NCBI GenBank assembly: GCA_036399055.1
Contig: DASWNX010000033.1
Coordinates: forward strand, 124,429 to 188,428
DNA length: 64,000 nt
Reading direction: 5' to 3'
Source: Jatrophihabitans sp.
GTDB taxonomy: Bacteria > Actinomycetota > Actinomycetes > Mycobacteriales > Jatrophihabitantaceae
Under the pieces are notes generated by a model. It was not told the DNA's origin. It searched no databases and worked only from the letters and a program-made list of their open reading frames with translations. Below are positions 1-8,610 of the stretch, one piece after another. The position numbers and the translations under genes were made by a program. How positions within the stretch are numbered: the first letter of the stretch is position 1; the number at the start of each line of letters is the position of its first letter.

Positions 1-324
1 GGCCTTGCCGAGGGCGTCGCGCAGGCCGCTGAAGCCCTGAGGGAGGTCGGGCTTGAGCAGGTCGCCGATCCGGTCGCCGATCTCGTCGAGGCTGGCCACC
101 CCGAGCGCCTGGCACATCCGCGAGGTGGTGCCGAACAGGTTCATCAGCAGCGGCATCTGCCCGCTGGTCGGATTCTCGAACAGCAGGGCCGGGCCTTGCT
201 CGCGCACGACCCTCTGAACGATGCCTGCGACCTCCAGATGCGGGTCGACCGGCGCCTTGACCCGGATCAGCTCGCCGGAACGCTCAAGGGCACGGACGAA
301 GTCAGCCAGATCGTTGTACGCCAC
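1..324 (-). CDS. UbiD-family decarboxylase, N-terminal part (runs off left edge)
   Basis: The visible 108 residues begin VAYNDLADFVRALERSGEL and continue with RVKAPVDPHLEVAGIV and GPALLFENP, the typical opening of UbiD-type (de)carboxylases that use prenylated FMN. In actinobacteria such a gene often belongs to menaquinone synthesis, so that role is inferred rather than seen. The start is taken as GTG at 322-324; no strong ribosome binding site is visible. The catalytic residues lie beyond the left edge, so activity cannot be judged. The family call is fairly firm; the substrate is not known. Confidence 0.75.
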   Translation of the reverse strand, partial: MAYNDLADFVRALERSGELIRVKAPVDPHLEVAGIVQRVVREQGPALLFENPTSGQMPLLMNLFGTTSRMCQALGVASLDEIGDRIGDLLKPDLPQGFSGLRDALGKA

Positions 325-388
325 CGTGCCAGTATCCCAGCCTGGCGAACAAGGCGCCCTCAGGCCGTGGACGACCTAAGCTGGGGCC

Positions 389-715
389 ATGCTCCTCAAG
401 CTCGGCGGCCTCTTCTTCCTCATCAGCCTGGTGTTCTGGCTGTGGGCGATCTTCGATTGCATGACCAGCGACACCAAGCGGGTCCGCAACCTGCCGCGGT
501 GGGCATGGGCGGTGATCATCCTGGTGTTCCTGGAATTCGGCGCGCTGGCCTGGGTGCTGGGCGGGCGCCCGCGAACCGGCCAGTTGGCCGCTCGCCGCAG
601 CCAAGGGGGCGGCCTGGAGGGCGGCCAGGGACGGCCGACCCGAGGCGGCCGGCCGGTGGGCCCCGACGACGACCCGGACTTCCTGCGCAACCTCCGCGGG
701 CCTGAGAAGCCGTAG
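389..715 (+). CDS. Small membrane protein with phospholipase-D-nuclease N-terminal (PLDc_N-like) domain
   Basis: This 108-residue protein has two N-terminal membrane segments (about residues 4-24 and 39-59) separated by a short loop containing IFDCMTSD, the pattern of PLDc_N small membrane proteins. The C-terminal half (about 60-108) is hydrophilic, rich in Gly, Arg and Pro, and probably disordered. A similar small membrane protein sits near the cytochrome c biogenesis genes in mycobacteria (Rv0531 region, from memory). It is transcribed away from the UbiD gene and toward ccsB. No enzymatic role is evident. Confidence 0.65.
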   Translation: MLLKLGGLFFLISLVFWLWAIFDCMTSDTKRVRNLPRWAWAVIILVFLEFGALAWVLGGRPRTGQLAARRSQGGGLEGGQGRPTRGGRPVGPDDDPDFLRNLRGPEKP

Positions 716-773
716 TCGCTAGGTCAACCCGGCAGTCGCTAGGTCAGCGCGGCAGTCGCTAGGTCAACCCGGC
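714..773. repeat. 20-bp tandem repeat, three copies, at the ccsB 3' end
   Basis: The unit AGTCGCTAGGTCAACCCGGC occurs three times head to tail (714, 734, 754); the middle copy has two changes. It covers the end of ccsB including its stop codon, so it looks like amplification of the gene's last bases into the intergenic space. Confidence 0.85.
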
Positions 774-1781
774 GTAGGAGTGCAGCCCTGAGATGACGAT
801 GTTCACCACGAAGAAGTTGAACGTCATGGCGCCGAAGCCCAGCAGGTTGATGTAGGCCGCCCGGTTGCCCTTCCAGCCGGCGGTCGCGCGGGCATGCAGG
901 TAGGTGGCGTAGATGACCCAGGCGATGAACGCCCAGGTCTCCTTGGGGTCCCAGCCCCAGTACCGGCCCCAGGCCGCCTCGGCCCAGATGGCGCCGAAGA
1001 TCACCCCAGCGGTGTAGATCGGAAACGCGAACGCGACGCTGAGATAGGCGGCCTTGTCAAGGGACGCCGCAGCCGGCAGGCGGGCGCCGAGCCTGGCGAA
1101 CCGGGCCGGCGTCGCGCCGGTCGCGCCCTGCCGCTCGAAGCGGACTCGCACCAGGTAGAGCACGGTGATCGCGGCGGAGGTGAGCAGGATGCCCTCGGCG
1201 ACCGCGACCGCTGAGACGTGGATCGCCAGCCACCAGGACTGCAGCGCCGGCACCAGTTTGGTGGCCTTGGTGTATAGCGTGCCGGCCAGGAACATCACCA
1301 GCAGCACCGGCATCATCACGAACAGGCCGAGGTAGCGAAGCTGGGGCATCTTCACCAGGGTCGCCAGCCAGGCCACCGTCGCCATCAGGCCCACCACCAG
1401 GGTGAACTCGTACATGTTGCCCCACGGCACCCGGTCCACCGCGATGCCGCGCAGGGTGACCGAGCCCAGGTGGAACACCGCCGCCAGCACCGTCAGCCAG
1501 ACCGCGGCCCGGCCCCAGCGCCGCCCGGCCGCCCCGCCGGAGTCGACCGAGCCGGCCCCGTAGCGGGGCTGGTCGGGCAGGGCGCCCACTGCGCCGGGCT
1601 CGCCGCCGCCGACCAGCGTGGGCTGCCGGACGCCGGCCTGGGCGGCGCTGGTCTGGGCGATCCGGCCGTTCTTGCCGAAGGCGTACTCACCGGTGTAGGC
1701 CACCACGGCGAGCATGTAGGTGCCGGTGGCAGCCGTCCACAATGACTCGGACAACGAGGCCAAGCCGCCATCGATCGCCAT
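759..1781 (-). CDS. ccsB: Cytochrome c biogenesis protein CcsB (CcsA/ResC-type heme handling protein)
   Basis: This 340-residue polytopic membrane protein works with ResB in system II cytochrome c maturation, moving heme across the membrane and presenting it to apocytochromes. The tryptophan-rich WWD-type segment WGRYWGWDPKETWAFIAW (about residues 268-285) is the hallmark of the family, with flanking histidines (HVSAVAVAEG, YLHARAT, GLHSYAG) as candidate heme ligands. A long hydrophilic insertion follows the first membrane segment. The ATG lies one base after the resB stop codon, so the two are probably translationally coupled at the end of the hemL-to-ccsB operon. Confidence 0.93.
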   Translation of the reverse strand: MAIDGGLASLSESLWTAATGTYMLAVVAYTGEYAFGKNGRIAQTSAAQAGVRQPTLVGGGEPGAVGALPDQPRYGAGSVDSGGAAGRRWGRAAVWLTVLAAVFHLGSVTLRGIAVDRVPWGNMYEFTLVVGLMATVAWLATLVKMPQLRYLGLFVMMPVLLVMFLAGTLYTKATKLVPALQSWWLAIHVSAVAVAEGILLTSAAITVLYLVRVRFERQGATGATPARFARLGARLPAAASLDKAAYLSVAFAFPIYTAGVIFGAIWAEAAWGRYWGWDPKETWAFIAWVIYATYLHARATAGWKGNRAAYINLLGFGAMTFNFFVVNIVISGLHSYAGLT

Positions 1782-1782
1782 C

Positions 1783-3393
1783 TCAGTCCTTTCCCGCGCC
1801 GATCTTCTCGGCGGTGGCCGGCGCCGCCACCGTGGCAGGCGGCGCTCCTGCGTCCAGAACGGCCGTCAGCCGGGCGAGGACCGCCTGGAACTCCGCGCTG
1901 AAGTCGCCTCCGTCGGTGCGAGCCAGCCCGCCCACCGACACCACACTACGAGCCGCGGGGCCGGCTGGGGCAACGCGCACCCACAGCCGGCGCCGCCGGA
2001 TCGCCAACGAGCCGAGCAGCCCCGCTGTCATCAGGATCGACGCGACCAGCAGCGCGGTCTGGCTAGGGTCGTGCGAGACCTGCAGGTTGGCCCACTCCTT
2101 GTAGCCGTCGAAGCGGATCACGGTGCCGTCCGGCAGCGTCATCGACTCACCCAGCGCCAGGTTCTTGGCGCCGACCTTTCTCAGCTCGCCTTTGTCGATC
2201 TGCTTCTGGTCCAGGCTGTAGACCGATTGCGGCACACCGCGCGGATTCAGCTCGCCGGTGTAGGCCAGCACCGCCAGCACCGGGTTGGTGGCCTGCGGCG
2301 CTATCGAGGTGACGACGCCGCCGGTGATCACCGGGGTCGGCGCGAAGATGGCGCTCAGCCCCAGGTCGTCGTCCTTCGTGCCGTCCCTGCCCGGCAGCCG
2401 GAAAGCGCCCTCGCTGGTCAGCACCGCGTCCGCGGGCAGGAACGCCTGGGTGTCGGTGACCGGAGTGCGTCCGGGGCGGGTGATGGTCACGGTCGGCGAG
2501 TAGCCGTGATCGAGCAGGTAGACCCGGTCGCCCTTGAGCCGCAGCGGATGGTTGACGGTGATCACGCCGCGCTCGGACTCGGCTGCCAGGTCTTCGGAGT
2601 AGCGGATGTCGGCCTTGAACTGCTCCGGCGATCCGTCCTCGCGCCAGGTGGCGGTGAACGAGTCCAACCGGTCGATGCAGAAGTCCGACAGCGCGCCGGG
2701 GTTGACCCAGGGGCCGGAGGAGAAGGAGTCGTAGGAGATCGGCCGGTTGCAGAAGCCCGAGCCCTCGGTGGTCACCACCGAACCCTCATAGCTCAGCATC
2801 CGGCCGCCGGCGATCAGCGCCAGGGCGGCAAGCAGCGAGAGGTGGAACAGCAGGTTGCCCGCCTCCCGGCTGTACCCCTTCTCGGCCGAGACGGCCACCG
2901 CGCCGCCGTCCTCGGTGCGGACCGCGGTGCGCCAGCGCGGTCGCAGCTCCCGCTCGATCCGGGCGGCGGCCTGGTCCGGGCTGAGGTCGGTGCTGAGCGC
3001 GGCGTTCTCGGCGAGCCGGCCGAGGTGACGCGGCGCCTTCAGCGGCCGGGCTCGCAAGGCCCTGGCGTAGACGGTGATCCGCGGGATCAGGCAGCCGATC
3101 AGCGAGGCGAACAGCAGCAGGTAGACCGCCGAGAACCAGATCGAGCCGAAGACGTCGAAGGCGCCGATCCGGTCCAGGAACCTGCCCCAGGCGCCGTGGG
3201 TCGCCAGGTACTCCCGCACCTTCGGCGGGTTGAGCGGCCGCTGCGGCAGCAGCGAGCCCGGCACCGAGGCCAGCGCCAGCAGGAACAGCAGCACCAGCGC
3301 GGTGCGCATCGACACCAACCGCCGCCACAGCTGGCGGACCGGACGGGGCAACCCGACCGGACGGCGCGCCGATCCGGTCGGCGGCGACGTCAT
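1783..3393 (-). CDS. resB: Cytochrome c biogenesis protein ResB
   Basis: The 536-residue protein has the ResB layout: an N-terminal cytosolic stretch, membrane segments near residues 28-48 and 85-105, a third at about 180-200, a large extracytoplasmic domain (about 205-430), and a final membrane segment near 448-468. Motifs such as LASVPGSLLPQRPLNP and FSAVYLLLFASLIGC are typical. It forms the heme delivery and apocytochrome ligation complex with CcsB. Its ATG directly abuts the ccdA stop codon and its own stop is one base before ccsB, indicating one transcript. The Ala-rich C-terminal tail is probably not conserved. Confidence 0.92.
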   Translation of the reverse strand: MTSPPTGSARRPVGLPRPVRQLWRRLVSMRTALVLLFLLALASVPGSLLPQRPLNPPKVREYLATHGAWGRFLDRIGAFDVFGSIWFSAVYLLLFASLIGCLIPRITVYARALRARPLKAPRHLGRLAENAALSTDLSPDQAAARIERELRPRWRTAVRTEDGGAVAVSAEKGYSREAGNLLFHLSLLAALALIAGGRMLSYEGSVVTTEGSGFCNRPISYDSFSSGPWVNPGALSDFCIDRLDSFTATWREDGSPEQFKADIRYSEDLAAESERGVITVNHPLRLKGDRVYLLDHGYSPTVTITRPGRTPVTDTQAFLPADAVLTSEGAFRLPGRDGTKDDDLGLSAIFAPTPVITGGVVTSIAPQATNPVLAVLAYTGELNPRGVPQSVYSLDQKQIDKGELRKVGAKNLALGESMTLPDGTVIRFDGYKEWANLQVSHDPSQTALLVASILMTAGLLGSLAIRRRRLWVRVAPAGPAARSVVSVGGLARTDGGDFSAEFQAVLARLTAVLDAGAPPATVAAPATAEKIGAGKD

Positions 3394-4161
3394 CTACAGC
3401 TCCGATCCGACGCCGACGCCGGCGAACTCGAGCCGAAGGTAGTTCATCCAGTGATCCCAGACCCCGCTGAGCAGCAGCACGCCCATCACGATCAGCACCG
3501 CGCCGCCGACCTGGCTGACCAGCCGGGTGTGCCGTCGGACCACCGCCAGCGCGCCGCTCACCCAGCTCAAGCCCATCGCGACGAGCAGGAACGGCACGCC
3601 CAGGCCCAGGCAGTACACCGCCGACAGCAACGCGCCGCGGCCGGCGGTCCCCTCGGTCACCGCCAGCGCGTAGACCGCGCCGAAGGTCGGCGTCAGGCAC
3701 GGGGTCCAGGCCAGCCCGAAGGTCAACCCCAGCAACGGCGCGCCTGCCAGGCCGGCCCGCGGCAGCCGGTGCACCTTCGCCTCCCGCTGCAGCAGCCGGA
3801 ACCTGCCGAGGAACACCAGGCCCATGCCGATCGTGACGACGCCGAAGATCCGCATCAGCAGCACCCGGTGCACGCTGATGGTGGAGCCGAGAGTGCCGAA
3901 CAACGCCCCGGTGGCGACGAAGACCGCGGTGAAACCCAGCACGAACAGCAACGCGCCGCCGACCATCCGGCGCTGCCGGTGCCCGCCGTGCTCGGTTCCG
4001 GCCAGCCCGGCGACATAGGACAGGTAGCCCGGCACCAGCGGCAGCACGCACGGCGACAGGAAGCCGAGCACCCCGACCAGCAGCGCCACACCCGCGGCCG
4101 GGATCAGCCCGCCGTCGGTGACGGTGCTGCTGAACCCGCTGGCGAGCACGACCGGGTGCAC
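3394..4161 (-). CDS. ccdA: Thiol-disulfide transporter CcdA
   Basis: This 255-residue membrane protein transfers reducing equivalents from cytosolic thioredoxin to the outer-face thioredoxin-like protein encoded just upstream, keeping apocytochrome CXXCH cysteines reduced. It has about six membrane segments and the two family cysteines, in GFLSPCVLPLVPGYLSYV and LAWTPCLTPTFGAVY. The start is GTG at 4159-4161, three bases after the resA-like stop codon; the stop touches the resB ATG. Gene order resA-ccdA-resB-ccsB matches other actinobacteria. Confidence 0.93.
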   Translation of the reverse strand: MHPVVLASGFSSTVTDGGLIPAAGVALLVGVLGFLSPCVLPLVPGYLSYVAGLAGTEHGGHRQRRMVGGALLFVLGFTAVFVATGALFGTLGSTISVHRVLLMRIFGVVTIGMGLVFLGRFRLLQREAKVHRLPRAGLAGAPLLGLTFGLAWTPCLTPTFGAVYALAVTEGTAGRGALLSAVYCLGLGVPFLLVAMGLSWVSGALAVVRRHTRLVSQVGGAVLIVMGVLLLSGVWDHWMNYLRLEFAGVGVGSEL

Positions 4162-4164
4162 CGT

Positions 4165-4758
4165 TCAGACCTCTTTGGTCAGCTCGTCGAGCGCCGCGGT
4201 GAGGTCCTTGGGCAGCACCGCGCCGACGTAGACCGCCGCTACCCGGCCCTGCCGGTCGATCACGATGGTCGAGGGCAACGCGGCCATCGGCACGTCGCCC
4301 AGCTGGATGGCGCTGCGGGCGGCCTCGTCATAGACCACCGGAAAGGTGACGTCCTTGTCCTTGATCCAGGACATCGCCGCGCTCTTGGACGGGTCCTTGA
4401 CGTCCATGCCGATGAACTGCACGCCGGAGGACTTGCGCTCGCGGTAGATCGAGTCGAACTGCGGCGTCTCCAGCTGGCACGGCGGGCACCAGGACGCGAA
4501 GAAGTTCAGCACCACGACCTTGCCCCGGTCATCGCTGAGCCGGTAGTTCCCGCCGGTCAGCAGAGTGCCCGCGACCGGGCCGGCCAGCTTGCGCTCGGAG
4601 GCTTCGATCACCGAGCCCTTCTTGTTGGCCTGGACGTAGCGGAACTGGTTGCCCGAACTCTGGTCTACGGCGTTCTTTCCTCCGCTGCAGGCCGACAGGC
4701 CGAGGACGGCCGCCAGCAGCGTCGTGACGAGCACGACGGTACGAGATGTCATAGCCAT
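4165..4758 (-). CDS. resA: TlpA/ResA-type thioredoxin-like lipoprotein
   Basis: This extracytoplasmic thioredoxin-fold reductase acts on apocytochrome c. The sequence starts with a lipoprotein signal peptide with lipobox LSAC, followed by a thioredoxin domain with the active site ASWCPPCQLE and a later cis-proline region (AALPSTIVID). I chose the start at ATG 4758 (MAMTSRT) because the signal peptide then has normal length; an in-frame ATG further upstream at 4809 would add a non-signal-like extension. It is followed closely by ccdA. Confidence 0.9.
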   Translation of the reverse strand: MAMTSRTVVLVTTLLAAVLGLSACSGGKNAVDQSSGNQFRYVQANKKGSVIEASERKLAGPVAGTLLTGGNYRLSDDRGKVVVLNFFASWCPPCQLETPQFDSIYRERKSSGVQFIGMDVKDPSKSAAMSWIKDKDVTFPVVYDEAARSAIQLGDVPMAALPSTIVIDRQGRVAAVYVGAVLPKDLTAALDELTKEV

Positions 4759-4873
4759 CCCAGTGTGCAACGGGTTCACCCCCACAGTGTGATGCGTGTG
4801 CCACAGCACAGCCGCACTGGCCCGATTACTGAGCGCCCGCTGTGCCCAAGCGGTGCGTCGACGCGCGCGGCGC

Positions 4874-5527
4874 TCAGGCGCCGGGTGGTTGCTCCTGCAT
4901 CCGGTTCGGCGTCGTGCCGGCCGGTTCGGCGTAGCTCACCCCGACCACCCGGTCGTCGTCGAAGGTGAGCGAGGTGAGCGAGGCCAGCGAGCACTGCCGG
5001 CGCCGCGGGTCGTGCCAGAGCCGCTTGCCCTCGGAGTAGCGGCGCAGGCAGACGATCGGCAGTTGATGTGAGACGCAGACCGCCTCGTGCCCTTCGGCCC
5101 GCTCACGGGCCCGCTCGGCGGCGGCCAGCATCCGCCGCACGATCTGCTCGTAGGGCTCGCCCCAGGACGGCCGAGCCGGATTGCGGAACAGCGGCCAGCT
5201 GGTCGGGTACTTCAGCACCCCGCCCGGCCCGGCGACCCGCCTGCCCTCGAAGGCGTTCGCGGCCTCGATCAGGTCGTCGTCTATCACGACGTCCAGGCCG
5301 AACTGGGCGGCGATCGGCGCGGCGGTCTGCTGCGCCCGCTCCAGCGGCGAGGAAGCCAGGTAGGTCACGTCCCGGCCAGCCAGGTGGCTGGCGGCCCGCT
5401 CAGCCATCGCCTCGCCGGCTTCGGACAGCCGGAACCCGGCCAACCGGCCGTAGAGCACCTTGGTCGGGTTGAAGACCTCGCCGTGGCGCAGCAGGTGGAC
5501 GGTGGTGCGGCTCATTGCGCGGCTCAC
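4874..5527 (-). CDS. Histidine phosphatase superfamily protein (phosphoglycerate mutase-like)
   Basis: The N-terminal catalytic motif [10 protein letters not shown] and the second histidine in [10 protein letters not shown] identify a histidine phosphatase of 217 residues. The motif [11 protein letters not shown] is also typical. The mycobacterial equivalent between hemL and resA is Rv0525, of unproven substrate. The GTG start overlaps the hemL stop (GTGA), which suggests translational coupling; an ATG four codons in is an alternative. A role in heme or cytochrome biogenesis is suggested only by position. Confidence 0.85.
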   Translation of the reverse strand: MSRAMSRTTVHLLRHGEVFNPTKVLYGRLAGFRLSEAGEAMAERAASHLAGRDVTYLASSPLERAQQTAAPIAAQFGLDVVIDDDLIEAANAFEGRRVAGPGGVLKYPTSWPLFRNPARPSWGEPYEQIVRRMLAAAERARERAEGHEAVCVSHQLPIVCLRRYSEGKRLWHDPRRRQCSLASLTSLTFDDDRVVGVSYAEPAGTTPNRMQEQPPGA

Positions 5528-6831
5528 GGCGCCGGCCGGGTGGCGGTCGCGGCTGCCCGGGCGGCGGCCGGCAGCGCCTCGGCGATCCTGGCCACAGCGG
5601 CGTCGTCGTGCGCGGCGGTGACGAACCAGGCTTCGAAAGCGCTCGGCGGCAGGTACACCCCCGCGTCGAGCATGGAGTGGAAGAACGGGCCGTACCGGAA
5701 GCTCTCGGTGGCCTTGGCCTGGGCGAAGTCGGTGACCGGGGTCTGGCCGAAGAACACCGAGAACATGTTGCCGGCGTACTGCAACTGGTGGGCCACGCCT
5801 TCGGCGGCCAGGGCCTCGGAGACCAGCCGGCCGACCGTGAAGGCGGTGGCGTCGAGCCGGGCGTAGACCTCGGAGTCGGCGTTGCGCAGGGTGGCAAGCC
5901 CCGCAGCGACCGCGACCGGGTTACCCGACAGCGTGCCGGCCTGGTAGACCGGGCCGGCCGGCGCCAGGAACGACATCACGTCGCCGCGGCCGCCGAAGGC
6001 GGCTGCCGGCAGCCCTCCGGACATCACCTTGCCGAAGGTGAACAGGTCGGCCTCGACCGGGTCGAGGCCGTGCCAACCCGACCTGCTGACCCGAAAACCG
6101 GTCATCACCTCGTCCATGATCAGCAGCGACCCGTGCCTGGCGGTGATCTCGCGCAGCGCCTGGTTGAACCCCGGCTGCGGAGGCACCGCGCCCATGTTGC
6201 CCGCCGCGGCCTCGGTGATGACGCAGGCAATGTCGGGGCCGTTGAGCTCGAAGGCCGCTTCGACCGCAGCGACGTCGTTGTAGGGCAGCACGATGGTCTC
6301 GCTGGCTTGGGCGCCGGTGACGCCGGGGGTGTCGGGCAGGCCCAGGGTGAGCACCCCGGAGCCGGCGCTGGCCAGCAGCGAGTCGACGTGGCCGTGGTAG
6401 CAGCCGGCGAATTTGACCACCTTCGGGCGGCCGGTGAAGCCGCGGGCCAGCCGGATGGCCGACATGGTGGCCTCGGTGCCGGAGTTGACCAGCCGCACCT
6501 CCTGCACTGGCTCCACCCGGGCGATGAGCTCCTCGGCCAACTCGACCTCGCCGATGGTCGGGGTGCCGAAGGACAGCCCCTGGGTCGCGGCGTAGCGGAC
6601 CGCCTCGACCACCGCCGGATGGGCGTGGCCGAGGATCATCGGACCCCACGAGGCCACCAGGTCGACGTAGGTCCGCCCGTCGGCGTCGGTCAGGTACGGG
6701 CCCTGGCCGCTCACCATGAACCGAGGCGTGCCGCCGACCGCGCGGAAGGCCCGGACCGGTGAGTTGACCCCGCCGGGGATGACCTTCTGGGCTCGGGCGA
6801 ACAGCTCTGCTGAGATGGGTGCGTCGCTCAC
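5524..6831 (-). CDS. hemL: Glutamate-1-semialdehyde 2,1-aminomutase
   Basis: HemL converts glutamate-1-semialdehyde to 5-aminolevulinate, using pyridoxal phosphate, in the C5 route of tetrapyrrole synthesis. The 435-residue protein has the family length. The PLP lysine lies in [17 protein letters not shown], with [16 protein letters not shown] and [14 protein letters not shown] upstream. The C-terminal few residues are Ala-rich. HemA, HemC, HemD and HemB are encoded elsewhere in the window, so nearly the whole path to uroporphyrinogen III is present. It is the first gene of the tight block running down to ccsB. Confidence 0.96.
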   Translation of the reverse strand: MSDAPISAELFARAQKVIPGGVNSPVRAFRAVGGTPRFMVSGQGPYLTDADGRTYVDLVASWGPMILGHAHPAVVEAVRYAATQGLSFGTPTIGEVELAEELIARVEPVQEVRLVNSGTEATMSAIRLARGFTGRPKVVKFAGCYHGHVDSLLASAGSGVLTLGLPDTPGVTGAQASETIVLPYNDVAAVEAAFELNGPDIACVITEAAAGNMGAVPPQPGFNQALREITARHGSLLIMDEVMTGFRVSRSGWHGLDPVEADLFTFGKVMSGGLPAAAFGGRGDVMSFLAPAGPVYQAGTLSGNPVAVAAGLATLRNADSEVYARLDATAFTVGRLVSEALAAEGVAHQLQYAGNMFSVFFGQTPVTDFAQAKATESFRYGPFFHSMLDAGVYLPPSAFEAWFVTAAHDDAAVARIAEALPAAARAAATATRPAP

Positions 6832-6857
6832 CTGCCCAGTGTTCCAGCTTTGCCCGC

Positions 6858-6886
6858 GCCCGGTGACCGGCGGTCTGTCACCGGGC
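6858..6886. terminator. Perfect 10-bp hairpin between hemL and the ABC transporter
   Basis: The arms GCCCGGTGAC and GTCACCGGGC enclose a 9-nt loop. It lies downstream of the amino-acid transporter operon (minus strand) and before hemL. There is no U-tract, as is common for actinobacterial hairpin terminators. A 16-bp tandem duplication (ggtggtcctttaccgg) follows at about 6895-6927. Confidence 0.5.
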
Positions 6887-6934
6887 GCCGGTCACCGGTG
6901 GTCCTTTACCGGTGGTCCTTTACCGGGCAGCCGC

Positions 6935-7723
6935 TCACAACCGGCCGGCTTCGATGATCCGGGCCAGGAATTGCCGGGTGCGGGCCTCAAGCGGGTCTGC
7001 CAGCACCTGCTCGGGTGGGCCGACCTCCAGCAGCCGGCCGCCATCGAGGAAGCACACGGTGTCAGCGACCTGCCGGGCGAATCCCATCTCATGGGTGGCG
7101 ATCACCATCGTCATGCCCTCGTCCTTGAGCTCGCGCAGCAGGCTCAGCACCTCACCCACCAGCTCCGGGTCAAGGGCCGAGGTGACCTCGTCCAGCAGCA
7201 TCAGCACCGGCGAGTTCACCAGGGCCCGGGCGATCGCAACCCGCTGCTGCTGGCCGCCGGACAGCTCGTCGGGCCTGGCCGACGCCTTGTCCGAGAGCCC
7301 GACCCGCTCCAGCATCGCCAACGCCCGGGCCTCGGCCTCGGCGCGCGGCAGGCCGTGCACCCTGATCGGCGACAGGGTGACGTTCTGCAGCACCGACAGG
7401 TGCGGGAACAGGTTGAACGCCTGGAACACGATGCCGACCCGGGAGCGCACCTCGTCGGCGTTCATCCTCGGGTCGGTGACGTCGGCGCCGGCCAGCTCGA
7501 TGACGCCGTCGTCGACCACCTCAAGCAGGTTCACGCACCGCAGCAGGGTGGACTTGCCCGAGCCGGAGGCGCCGATCAGCACGACGCACTCGCCCTGCGC
7601 GATGTCCAGGCTGACGTCGTCGAGCACCAGGTTCGAGCCGAAGGACTTGCGCAGGTTGCGGATCGACAGCAGGCCGGCGCCGTCCGGCGCCGGGTCCCAC
7701 CTGGCAGCGGCTCGCCTTCTCAT
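6935..7723 (-). CDS. Polar amino-acid ABC transporter ATP-binding protein (GlnQ/HisP type)
   Basis: This 262-residue ATPase powers uptake of a polar amino acid. It shows Walker A GASGSGKST, signature LSGGQQQRVAIARAL, Walker B LMLLDEVTSALDPE and the switch histidine in VIATHEMGFA. The start ATG at 7721-7723 overlaps the permease stop codon (ATGA). The open frame extends far upstream of this ATG, but that extension overlaps the permease gene and has no family similarity, so I rejected it. With the two genes upstream it forms a compact SBP-permease-ATPase operon. Confidence 0.93.
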   Translation of the reverse strand: MRRRAAARWDPAPDGAGLLSIRNLRKSFGSNLVLDDVSLDIAQGECVVLIGASGSGKSTLLRCVNLLEVVDDGVIELAGADVTDPRMNADEVRSRVGIVFQAFNLFPHLSVLQNVTLSPIRVHGLPRAEAEARALAMLERVGLSDKASARPDELSGGQQQRVAIARALVNSPVLMLLDEVTSALDPELVGEVLSLLRELKDEGMTMVIATHEMGFARQVADTVCFLDGGRLLEVGPPEQVLADPLEARTRQFLARIIEAGRL

Positions 7724-8610
7724 ACCGCGCCACCGGAGACGCCGTACCAGCCCTGCCGTCTGGCGACCCAGTCGGTCAGCCTGGTGAGCGGGATAGTCAG
7801 GCAGACGAACAGGAAGCCGGCCACGATGTAGGGCGTGTAGTTGAAGTCGGTGGCCGTCGAGATCTGGGCCGCGCGGATCGCGTCGACGACACCGAGGATG
7901 GAGATCAGCCCCGAGTCCTTCTGCAGCGACACGAAGTCGTTGAGCAGCGGCGGCAGCACCCGGCGAACCGCCTGCGGCAACACCACGTGACGTAAGGACT
8001 GGGAGTTGCTCAGCCCGAGCGAGCGGGCCGCCGCGCGCTGGGAGGGATGAACCGACTCGATCCCGGCGCGGAACACCTCGGCGACGTAGGCCGAATAGGT
8101 CAACACCAGCGCGGCGCCGCCGTAGACCACCACCGGCTGGAAGGAGACGCCGCCCAGGCTCAGCGCCGGCACTCCGAACCCGAGCAGCAGCAACACCAGG
8201 ATCAGCGGAAGGCCGCGGAAAAGGTCGGTGTAGGCGGCGGCGAACATCCGCAGCGGAAAGAACACCGGCCCGCGCAGCGTTCGCAGGACGGCCAGCGCCA
8301 AGCCGAGCACCACCACCAGCACCGCGCAGGCCAGCATCACCCGAAGGTTGAGCCACAGGCCTTCGGCGACGAGGGGGAAGGACTCTTTCGCCTTTTCCCA
8401 GTTGAAGAAAGTCTCATGGACTCGCGGCCAGCCCGGTGACGAGGTGACCGCGCCGATCGCCACCGCGACCAGCACCAGGGTGCTCAGCGCCGCGGTGACC
8501 CCCGAGCGGATCGCCCTGCCGCGCCGGTAGGCCAGGCGCTGGCGCTGCAATTCTGAGGGCTGCCAGCTCGACTGGTCGGCAGGTGCGATCGACTGCGGCG
8601 CCCGCGCCAT
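7720..8610 (-). CDS. Polar amino-acid ABC transporter permease (HisM/GlnP type)
   Basis: An inner-membrane permease of about 296 residues, with a hydrophilic N-terminus, a membrane segment near residues 35-58, a linker, and the transport domain carrying the permease motif near AARSLGLSNSQSLRHVVLPQAVRRVLPP (split here: coupling-helix region around residues 190-217). The start ATG at 8608-8610 overlaps the stop codon of the binding-protein gene (TGATG); a GTG one codon earlier is possible. The single permease probably homodimerises. Confidence 0.9.
   Translation of the reverse strand: MARAPQSIAPADQSSWQPSELQRQRLAYRRGRAIRSGVTAALSTLVLVAVAIGAVTSSPGWPRVHETFFNWEKAKESFPLVAEGLWLNLRVMLACAVLVVVLGLALAVLRTLRGPVFFPLRMFAAAYTDLFRGLPLILVLLLLGFGVPALSLGGVSFQPVVVYGGAALVLTYSAYVAEVFRAGIESVHPSQRAAARSLGLSNSQSLRHVVLPQAVRRVLPPLLNDFVSLQKDSGLISILGVVDAIRAAQISTATDFNYTPYIVAGFLFVCLTIPLTRLTDWVARRQGWYGVSGGAV

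Noticed and set aside
1720-4968. Very long plus-strand open frame (over 1000 codons)
   Set aside because: It is antisense to resB, ccdA and resA, with Arg/Gln/His-rich composition typical of a shadow of high-GC genes.
7724-8356. N-terminal extension of the amino-acid ABC ATPase frame
   Set aside because: It overlaps the permease gene and has no family similarity; ATG 7723 with an ATGA overlap is the normal start.
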